In this document: positions 40,892-47,751 of the stretch, piece by piece | Position numbering within the stretch: the stretch's first letter is position 1 | Layout of the letters: every line of letters starts with the position of its first letter | Assembly (NCBI GenBank): GCA_035341665.1 | Contig: DAOQVR010000010.1 | Coordinates: forward strand, 62,001 to 126,000 | Length of the DNA: 64,000 nt | Direction of reading: 5' to 3' | DNA from: DAOQVR01 sp035341665 | Lineage (GTDB): Bacteria; Chloroflexota; Anaerolineae; JAAYZQ01 | Made by a program: the position numbers and the translations under genes | The notes under the pieces: generated by a model | Database searches by the model: none | The model's input: only the letters and a program-made list of their open reading frames with translations | Told to the model about the DNA's origin: nothing

Positions 40892-43063
40892 ATGTCTCAG
40901 GGACTCGCATCAGGTCAGGGTGGCAGCACCGTGCAGCCTGGACACGCGCTTCGGGCAGACCGGGGTGTGGTCACCGGCCAACGCCTGACCAATCTGGCAA
41001 AACTATACCAGGTACCCGTCTTTGCCCTGCGGGCACTGCTGGAGCGCACCGCTCCGGGCCAGGACATGGGCGGGCTTCGCCAAGCGGACTTGGTGAAGCG
41101 GGCAGATGCGATGCCCGAAATCCATGAGACGGACGTCGACAACCTGTATGAGTCGGCCCGATATGGCCAGCAGCTGGCCTTTCATCTCTACCTGCTGCCT
41201 GCCGGGCTCGAGGAACCGGGCTTGGAGGAACTGCAGTCCTTCGTGGATGAGGCCGTTGCCCAGGACCGCGCCTGCCGCCACGGGGACGGCTGTGCCTGCC
41301 ACGATTATGAGTGTGAATCGTGCCCACGCCAGGTACGGCTGCTGGACGACGAGCGGTGGGACTCGTTCCGGGAGATTCGGTTCCGGTATTATGTGAGCCA
41401 CCGTTTCCTCAATGCCGACGAACGGGCCGACGGGGTTCTGCAGAGCCGGTACGGGTTCCTGTGGCTGGACCTCACCCAGGGGTACCTGGTGGTGCTGGCG
41501 CGCGACGAACCAATGAAGGGCCTCGTAACGAGCGCGCTGGAGCGATGCCTGCGGACGGCTCCGGTGCCCGTTCACTTTCCGAAGGAGCTGATCGACAAGC
41601 ACTTTTCGATCGAGAAGGCGAAGCAGCTTTCCTACTACGATCCGGGGACAGGGGTGCGCCGCTGCATCTCAGGCTACGGCCTATGGCAGCGATTTGAGCA
41701 AGAGATCGCAGCCCGGGAGAAGCAATATACGCGCCCTTCCTCCCTCTACGACGAAGAGGTTGCCAAGGGCATCGTGAGCGGGCTCGAAGTGCTGGCGACA
41801 AAGGGCAAGATGATCCTGACGCGAACGCTGCCTACTTCGGTTGTGCGCAATTGGGCGAGGCACCGGCTGCCGGACCTGATGCGCGACGTGCGTGAGCTGC
41901 AGGCGTACCAGCCCCAGGCGCTCGGACAGCCTATGGAGACTGTGCGGCGGCTGCGGCTTCCTTCGGCCAGCCGGGCCACGATCAACCTTCTCGTGCAGGC
42001 CCTTCTCCAAGTGGAGAAAGAAGACGTCACAAGTGTCAGCCTTCCCTACTCGGGGTTGGATATCTACGAGTCGCTGGCAGGCCGGTACTTTCAGCCTTAC
42101 CTGCGCTTGGAGTGCAGCCGGTGCAGCGAGGCGGCCGAGCTGTGCCCGGAGTGTGAGAGCCAGGACCTGGTAATCGAGGGCAAGAGCGTGCGCTGCGGTG
42201 CGTGCGGCGCCACCATCTCGGACAACGGCGCGGTTACCCTGCATTGCATGAGGGGGCACGCGACGACGGTCCCGCTGGCCCAAGCGTGGGACATTGCTCC
42301 CAACCACTGGCTGCAGAAGCGCATGGCCCGCATCTTTGCCGAGCTGGGAAAGGTGTGGGACGAAACGAGCGACTATTTCCACATCGAGGGCAAGACGCTA
42401 TACCGGCTGCGGAAGGGCGCCTCTGACCCGGCCCAACTGCCGCCGGTCGTCCAGAACTATATCAGCAACTTTTGGGATCCTGTATCGGGACAGGTGCATA
42501 CCGGGAGTGGGCCAATTGTCAGCGACAGGGGCAACGGAACTCAGGCGGCTGCGGGTGAGGGGTTCCCTGCACCGGCGGGTGCCGTGCCGGATCGCAACAG
42601 CCCGGCAGGCCAAAAGGCATCAGAAGGGGAAGGGGAAGGAACTATGCTGCGGAGAGAAGACATCCGCCCCACTGTCACGTACACGCCGACCTTTCACGGT
42701 CCGATCTATGGACCGACCCATGTGGGCACCGGAAACCTGAGCGTGCAGAGCATGAGCTACGGGCTGCAGGGCAACGACCTGGCTTCGCTCTTTGCCGGGC
42801 TGAGCAAAACGGTGCAGGAACAAGCACCGGCCGAGAAGAAGCCCGAGGCGATGCAGAAGGTCGCCGAGCTCAGGAGTGCCATCCAATCCGCGAAGCCTGA
42901 CGTAAACCGGATGGCATCGGTGCTGGACTGGTTCAAGAAGTACGTTCCGCAGTTGGCCGGGGCGGTGACCTCTGTGATCGTCAACCCCATTGTAGGCCAG
43001 CTGGTCGAGGCAGCGGGGGACGTCGTCGTCGAAGCGTTCAGGCGACGTTTCGGCCAGGCATAG
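40892..43063 (+). CDS. unknown 723-residue protein with cysteine clusters and a C-terminal helical module
   Basis: I do not recognise the family. Residues 128-144 hold CRHGDGCACHDYECESC, five Cys and two His. Residues 408-438 hold three CxxC pairs (408/411, 418/421, 435/438), with Cys452 and His456 following: a zinc-ribbon arrangement. About 540-585 is a Gly/Pro/Ser-rich linker. After it comes FHGPIYGPTHVGTGNLSV (about 601-618), then a helical end including NPIVGQLVEAAGDVVVEAFRRRF. That end resembles short C-terminal modules seen in signalling and conflict proteins of Chloroflexota and cyanobacteria, from memory only. The start is set by GGGAGG before the ATG. It has its own strong promoter and no partner gene in the same direction. 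Confidence 0.65.
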   Translation: MSQGLASGQGGSTVQPGHALRADRGVVTGQRLTNLAKLYQVPVFALRALLERTAPGQDMGGLRQADLVKRADAMPEIHETDVDNLYESARYGQQLAFHLYLLPAGLEEPGLEELQSFVDEAVAQDRACRHGDGCACHDYECESCPRQVRLLDDERWDSFREIRFRYYVSHRFLNADERADGVLQSRYGFLWLDLTQGYLVVLARDEPMKGLVTSALERCLRTAPVPVHFPKELIDKHFSIEKAKQLSYYDPGTGVRRCISGYGLWQRFEQEIAAREKQYTRPSSLYDEEVAKGIVSGLEVLATKGKMILTRTLPTSVVRNWARHRLPDLMRDVRELQAYQPQALGQPMETVRRLRLPSASRATINLLVQALLQVEKEDVTSVSLPYSGLDIYESLAGRYFQPYLRLECSRCSEAAELCPECESQDLVIEGKSVRCGACGATISDNGAVTLHCMRGHATTVPLAQAWDIAPNHWLQKRMARIFAELGKVWDETSDYFHIEGKTLYRLRKGASDPAQLPPVVQNYISNFWDPVSGQVHTGSGPIVSDRGNGTQAAAGEGFPAPAGAVPDRNSPAGQKASEGEGEGTMLRREDIRPTVTYTPTFHGPIYGPTHVGTGNLSVQSMSYGLQGNDLASLFAGLSKTVQEQAPAEKKPEAMQKVAELRSAIQSAKPDVNRMASVLDWFKKYVPQLAGAVTSVIVNPIVGQLVEAAGDVVVEAFRRRFGQA

Positions 43064-43138
43064 CCTGCCGGCGGCGTCGATCGGCTGCGCGTGACGCCTG
43101 GAGGAGGCTCAGGCAGGATGGGGGCAGCAGCAAGGGAG

Positions 43139-43843
43139 TCACGCCCTTGCGGCAGCGCGCGTCTGCGTGCTTTCTTCGAATAGGTCCTGGAGCTGGCGGT
43201 AGCGGGCGAGCGAGAGCTTGGATTGTGCGCGGATGAGGCGCTTGAGCCCGCCGGGAAGCAGTACAGGGCGCGGTGGATCGATGGCTTCGAGCTGCACGCG
43301 CGGGTTGTAGAAGACGACCAGGTTCTGCACCTCCACGTCCTCGATGCCGTTCTGCCGGAGGAGCTGATTGAGGGCGCTCACCTGGCGGTCGCCCTCGACG
43401 AACGGCCGCCCCAGCCCTTCGTCGCTCAGGAAGCGCAGAAGGCGTGTTACGCTGAACCGCCGGTGGAACTTGCCCTCGTAGCGGATGGCCCCATCCTGAC
43501 CCATGGCAGTGAGAACGAAAAGGCCGTTGGGGGCCAGCAGCACATGCGGGGCTGGCAAGGTGTAGTTGTAGAGACGATGGCGCTCATCCAAGCCCTTGAG
43601 GCCGGCAGCCAGTGCCTGGTCGGCGCGGGGCTCTCGCACCCAGCGGTTCATGAAGGCAAACCCAATCGTCGTCGTCACGAGGGCAATGGCCAAGCAGGCA
43701 AGGGAAAGCCAGACGTAGTAGAGCTGCGTCAGCCGCAGCGCCAGGACAAGCCCGGCGACCAGGAACCCCAGGCTGCCAAAGACCAGGATCTTGCCCAGGC
43801 GCGCGCCGCGCGCGATTCTGTTCACGTCGGTGATGATTCGCAT
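43139..43843 (-). CDS. hypothetical membrane protein with possible NERD-like domain
   Basis: A 234-residue protein. Two hydrophobic segments near the N-terminus (about 17-65) are followed by a soluble part. The soluble region (about 85-225) has a GLFVLTAMGQDGAIRYEGKF strand pattern, a DRQVSALNQLLRQNGIEDVEVQNLVVFYNP segment and a basic helical end; the layout is suggestive of a NERD-type nuclease-related domain, but key residues are not certain. The start at 43843 has a weak ribosome site; the frame remains open upstream into fabF. It is the last gene of the plsX-fabF run and converges on the 723-residue gene. Confidence 0.55.
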   Translation of the reverse strand: MRIITDVNRIARGARLGKILVFGSLGFLVAGLVLALRLTQLYYVWLSLACLAIALVTTTIGFAFMNRWVREPRADQALAAGLKGLDERHRLYNYTLPAPHVLLAPNGLFVLTAMGQDGAIRYEGKFHRRFSVTRLLRFLSDEGLGRPFVEGDRQVSALNQLLRQNGIEDVEVQNLVVFYNPRVQLEAIDPPRPVLLPGGLKRLIRAQSKLSLARYRQLQDLFEESTQTRAAARA

Positions 43844-43878
43844 CTGACTGTCGACCGTCCGGTGCCGGGATTGTGGGT

Positions 43879-45135
43879 CTATTCCTCGAACCGGGCAAGC
43901 ACCAGGCAAGCGTTCTGGCCGCCCAACCCGAAGGAATTGGAGAGCGCCGTGCGCACGAGGGCCCGGCGCGCCTGGTTGGGGACATAGTCCAGGTCGCATG
44001 CCGGATCGGGAACCTCGAGGTTGATCGTGGGATGGATCACGCCTTCCTGGATGGTCTTGACGCACGCCATCGCTTCTACGGCGCCGGCGCCGCCGAGGGG
44101 ATGGCCGATCATCGACTTGGTAGAGCTCACGGGCAGGCGGTATGCGCGGTCTCCGAACACTTTCTTGATGGCAGCGGTCTCGGCCGGGTCACCGACCGGC
44201 GTGCCGGGACCGTGCGCATTGACATAGTCGATCTGGTCGGGCGACACCTGCGCATTCGCGAGTGCCCAGCGCATAGCCCTGGCTGCGCCTTCGCCTTCCG
44301 GATCGGACGCCGCCACGTGAAAGGCGTCGGCGCTGGCGGAGTAGCCGAGCACCTCCGCATGGATATGGGCGCCGCGATCGAGTGCCTTGTCCAGCCGCTC
44401 GAGCACCATCACGGCCCCTCCCTCGGAACAGACAAAGCCGTCACGCCGGGCATCAAAAGGCTTGCAGGCCAGTTGAGGGTGGTCGTTGTCCGAGGCGAGT
44501 CCCCGCATGGCGGAGAAACCCGCCAGGACGACCTCGCAGACCGGCGCATCCACCCCTCCGGCGAGGATGAGATCGGCAACCCCGCGCCGGATTTGCTCGG
44601 CTGCCTCGCCGATGGCCTGGGTGCTGGCAGCACAGGCGGTCACGACGGTCGCGTTGTGGCCCTGGCAGCGGAAGCGCAGGCTCAGGTGATGGGCGGGCAT
44701 GTTACAGAGGATTTCGGCAGCGACGAAGGGGCTGACGCGCCGCAGGCCCTTTTCCTTGTAGGTGTCCCAGGCGCCGGTGACCATGTCGAGGCCGCCGGCT
44801 GCGACCCCCATGACCACCCCTGAGCGCTCTGGGTCGAGCACCTGCTCGCCAAGGCCCGCGTCTGCCATGGCCTGGGTCCCCATGGCCAGGGCCAATTGTG
44901 AGATACGCGCGATGCGGCGCGCCTCTTTGGCATCCATGTAGTGGGACGGATCGAACCCTTTGACTTCGCCGGCAATGCGCACAGGGAGGCTGCCGGCATC
45001 GAAGAGGGTGATCGGTCCGACGCCGGAGGTACCGGCCACAAGCCCGTCCCAAGTCTCCAAGACTGTCAGGCCGAGGGGCGTCACTGCGCCCATCCCGGAG
45101 ATAACGACGCGCTGCCGAATATCTCGCTTGCTCAA
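43879..45135 (-). CDS. fabF: beta-ketoacyl-ACP synthase II (FabF)
   Basis: A 418-residue thiolase-fold condensing enzyme that elongates acyl chains on ACP with malonyl-ACP. The start of the domain reads RVVISGMGAVTPLG. The active-site cysteine is in VVTACAASTQA; the two histidines are in YVNAHGPGTP and IGHPLGGAGA, and GFGGQN-like NSFGLGGQNACL ends the protein. The first His motif is usually NAHGTSTP; here two residues differ. A TTG at 45135 with GGGAG upstream is preferred; an ATG at 45162 lacks a ribosome site. It is 39 bp after plsX, so fatty acid and phospholipid synthesis are linked. Confidence 0.93.
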   Translation of the reverse strand: MSKRDIRQRVVISGMGAVTPLGLTVLETWDGLVAGTSGVGPITLFDAGSLPVRIAGEVKGFDPSHYMDAKEARRIARISQLALAMGTQAMADAGLGEQVLDPERSGVVMGVAAGGLDMVTGAWDTYKEKGLRRVSPFVAAEILCNMPAHHLSLRFRCQGHNATVVTACAASTQAIGEAAEQIRRGVADLILAGGVDAPVCEVVLAGFSAMRGLASDNDHPQLACKPFDARRDGFVCSEGGAVMVLERLDKALDRGAHIHAEVLGYSASADAFHVAASDPEGEGAARAMRWALANAQVSPDQIDYVNAHGPGTPVGDPAETAAIKKVFGDRAYRLPVSSTKSMIGHPLGGAGAVEAMACVKTIQEGVIHPTINLEVPDPACDLDYVPNQARRALVRTALSNSFGLGGQNACLVLARFEE

Positions 45136-45174
45136 ACTCTCTCCCTTGCCGGGTGCAGGCATGGCTGCACGGGC

Positions 45175-46197
45175 TTATTCTGGTGGTGTTTCTGCCAGCG
45201 CCTGGTAGCCGGCTAACCCGTGCTTGATTGCGTCCAGCACGCCATTTTCTACCGTCTGTGCCGCCAAGCGGACACCGTTGCGAATGGCCATGGCGTCGGA
45301 GCGGCCGTGGCCGATGATCACAACGCCATCCACGCCCAGAAGGGGTGCGCCCCCATATTCGCGGTAATCCAGGCGCCGCTTGACGGAATTGAAGGCGGGC
45401 TTCGAGAGAAGCGCCCCCACCTTGGTTACGGGGCGGCTCATCAGCTCCTGTTTGAGGACGTCCAGAATGAGCCTTGATACGCCCTCAGCAAGCTTGACAA
45501 TGACATTGCCGGTGAAGCCATCGGTCACGACGACATCGGCCAGGCCCCAGGGGATGTCCTTGCCCTCCGCATTTCCGACGAAATTCAGCTTGCTGGCGCG
45601 CAGCAGAGGCACCGTTTCCTGGACGAGCTGATTCCCCTTGCCCTCCTCTTCGCCGTTGGAGACGATGGCGACACGCGGGGTGGTCACGCCAAGCACACGC
45701 TCGGCATAGATCGAACCCATCATGGCAAACTGGAGGAGGTAGTCCGGCTTGCAGTCGGCATTGGCGCCAATGTCCAGCAGAAAGCAGAATCCGGAGGGGG
45801 TCAGGCTGGGGAAGATGGTCGAGATGGAAGGCCGAAGGATGCCCCGGATGCGGCCCAAGCGGAAGAGCGCTGCCGCCAAGGCACCGCCCGAGTTCCCTGC
45901 CGTGAAGAAAGCATCCGCCTCGCCGCGCTTGACCAGGTCCAGGCCCACGGTCATCGAGGAGTCCTTCTTGGCCTTGACGGCCGCGGCCGGGTGCTCGTCC
46001 ATTTCGATCACTTGGCTGGCATGGTGGACGGCCACCTGCAGCCCCGACGTGTCGTGTTTGGCAAGCTCGGCCTGGATGGCCTCTTGCCGGCCAACGAGAA
46101 TGACTTGCATCCCAAGGTCGCGGGCTGCCTGAACCGCCCCGGTCACGACCAGGGCAGGGGCATGGTCGCCCCCCATGGCATCGACTGCGATCCTCAT
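45175..46197 (-). CDS. plsX: phosphate acyltransferase PlsX
   Basis: A 340-residue peripheral enzyme that turns acyl-ACP and phosphate into acyl-phosphate, the donor for PlsY. It begins MRIAVDAMGGDHAP, then has VIEMDEHPAAAVKAKKDSSM, FFTAGNSGGALAA, LLDIGANADCKP and VVTDGFTGNVIVK, all family signatures. AGGAG precedes the ATG. It heads a run with fabF, and the matching acyltransferase may be the divergent PlsY at 27314-28063. rpmF, often upstream of plsX in other bacteria, is not here; a DUF4097 gene takes that place. Confidence 0.97.
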   Translation of the reverse strand: MRIAVDAMGGDHAPALVVTGAVQAARDLGMQVILVGRQEAIQAELAKHDTSGLQVAVHHASQVIEMDEHPAAAVKAKKDSSMTVGLDLVKRGEADAFFTAGNSGGALAAALFRLGRIRGILRPSISTIFPSLTPSGFCFLLDIGANADCKPDYLLQFAMMGSIYAERVLGVTTPRVAIVSNGEEEGKGNQLVQETVPLLRASKLNFVGNAEGKDIPWGLADVVVTDGFTGNVIVKLAEGVSRLILDVLKQELMSRPVTKVGALLSKPAFNSVKRRLDYREYGGAPLLGVDGVVIIGHGRSDAMAIRNGVRLAAQTVENGVLDAIKHGLAGYQALAETPPE

Positions 46198-46221
46198 GCG
46201 GCTTCTCCTGTGCTGATGTGG

Positions 46222-47067
46222 TTACTGTTTGTGCAGCTCGATGGAGCCTGATCCGGTGTGGGCATAGATGCTGCCTTGATCGCCGGTGCCAATCTTCCCC
46301 TTCACGGAGCGTCTCGAGGGCTGGCCCAGGAGATCGTGCTCGACCTCGATGCTGCCCGAGCCAGTGGATAGATCGATTGTGACGTCAAGAGCAGCGGGCA
46401 GATGCAGCTCGATCCCGCCGCTGCCGGTCTCAAAGCGGCAGTCGCCCTGGGGTGTGCCCTCGTAGTCGATCCCGCCACTTCCCGTGTGGAGATTGGCCGG
46501 GCCGCCGCCCGCTCGTACGTCGATGCCGCCGGAGCCGGTGCTGGCGTCGATCGCACCGGGGACATTCCGCAGATCGATTCCCCCAGAGCCCGTGTGCACG
46601 TTGAGGTCCCCAGTGAGGCCGTCCACCTTGACGCCTCCCGACCCGGTATCGACGCCGAGGCGTGTGCCTGCCGGCGCCGTGATCTCCAACTCGACATACA
46701 CCATGCCCAAGCCCGAGGGCAGCCGGGTCTCAACCGTCACGGAGGACTCCTCCTGCGACATGTCGACCGTGATCTGACCGCGGCGTGACGCGCTCCAGCC
46801 CCTCTTGACGGCACTTACCCGGATCACGCCATCCGCGCCAGCCCGAACCGTCACGCCCCCGGCAAAGTTCTTGATGGTCAATTCTGGTGCAGACCCGACG
46901 TCGAAGCTGCGCTCGATCCGATCGGCTTCGGAGGCACCGCCTCCCAGATCAACATTCGGCAGCGTGACAGCTCCCAGCGCGACTGCGCCGAGCAAGAGCG
47001 CACAGAGCCCCATCAGGCCCAAGACGACGATCGCAAAGATCCAGACAACACGGCCTTTCCTCTCCAT
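46222..47067 (-). CDS. DUF4097-type repeat protein with N-terminal membrane anchor
   Basis: A 281-residue protein with one N-terminal hydrophobic segment (about 7-35) and then a beta-rich domain. From about 140 to the end it has six or more copies of a short TGSGGID/V motif at roughly 20-residue intervals, characteristic of DUF4097 (putative adhesin, LiaG-like) beta-solenoids. Probably faces outside, anchored in the membrane. The gene is 25 bp upstream of plsX, perhaps in the same transcript; a functional link with lipid synthesis is not established. DNA repeats mirror the protein repeats. Confidence 0.8.
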   Translation of the reverse strand: MERKGRVVWIFAIVVLGLMGLCALLLGAVALGAVTLPNVDLGGGASEADRIERSFDVGSAPELTIKNFAGGVTVRAGADGVIRVSAVKRGWSASRRGQITVDMSQEESSVTVETRLPSGLGMVYVELEITAPAGTRLGVDTGSGGVKVDGLTGDLNVHTGSGGIDLRNVPGAIDASTGSGGIDVRAGGGPANLHTGSGGIDYEGTPQGDCRFETGSGGIELHLPAALDVTIDLSTGSGSIEVEHDLLGQPSRRSVKGKIGTGDQGSIYAHTGSGSIELHKQ

Positions 47068-47113
47068 CTCTCCTCCTCAACTCAAGACCTGAGAATGCCC
47101 GTGGCAAGCGGGG

Positions 47114-47362
47114 CTAGCCAAAGATACGCGCCAGCTCGGCGTTGGTAGGCTCGGTGGCGACATGGATGCCATCCACCAGGATGGTCGGGGTGGACTGGTA
47201 GCCTCCATTCAGCTCTGCGCAGTGGCGGGCAGCGGCAGGGTCCCGAGTGATGTCGATCTCGCTGTAGGGAATACCGCGCTGATCCAGCCAGAGCTTGACA
47301 CGCATAACACTGCCGCACCATGGGCGGACGTACAGGGTGACTTTTGCGCCTGGGTTGACCAC
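47114..47362 (-). CDS. glutaredoxin-like protein
   Basis: An 82-residue thioredoxin-fold protein. It reads VTLYVRPWCGSVMRVKLWLDQRGIPYSEIDI and has the TPTILVDG cis-Pro motif and the GGYQSTPT segment of glutaredoxins. The active site is CGSV, so only one cysteine is present; it could use a monothiol mechanism like mycoredoxin/NrdH-related proteins. GTG at 47362 with GAGG upstream is the likely start; an open frame continues to 47455. It lies alone between the DUF4097 gene and the ABC transporter promoter. Confidence 0.75.
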   Translation of the reverse strand: MVNPGAKVTLYVRPWCGSVMRVKLWLDQRGIPYSEIDITRDPAAARHCAELNGGYQSTPTILVDGIHVATEPTNAELARIFG

Positions 47363-47751
47363 ATGTTCCTCGCCGGGAACGGATTTCCTGCATCTTACTT
47401 CAAGAGGCTCAAGAGTGCAAGTCAAGAGTGTGGGGCAAGGCACCTGGCGCACCACGGCCCTTGACAGAATTGCGATCCGCTATCGACGGTGTATAATCCA
47501 GGGTACGCGGCTTGGCGGATCGCGCGAGGTAGCGCGATGGCTGCCGGAGCCCTCCAAGGATGCCGTGCACTCCAGCGGGGTGCTCGCACAGACTCGCACG
47601 CGAAGACGTGAAAGCGCACCAGCAAAGGCCCGGCCTTCCGGCCTGACAACGACCGCAGAAGAGGAGGTGATCAGCGCATCACGAATCAGACTCGTAGACC
47701 AAGGAATCGAAGCACTCTACACTGCAAAGGAATAAAGTTGGAGGAGAGAAA
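47363..47751. other. 389-bp leader/promoter region of the alpha-glucan importer
   Basis: Contains a perfect TATAAT at 47492-47497, then about 250 bases of leader with the hairpins TCGCGC-GAGGTA-GCGCGA (about 47519-47536) and a GGCC-rich inverted repeat (about 47630-47645). No tRNA or protein gene is evident. Confidence 0.5.
47470..47497 (+). promoter_or_regulatory. putative promoter of the alpha-glucan importer
   Basis: TTGCGA, a 16-base spacer and TATAAT. A TTGACA at 47461 is too far from this -10 box (25 bases) to act with it. Confidence 0.45.
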
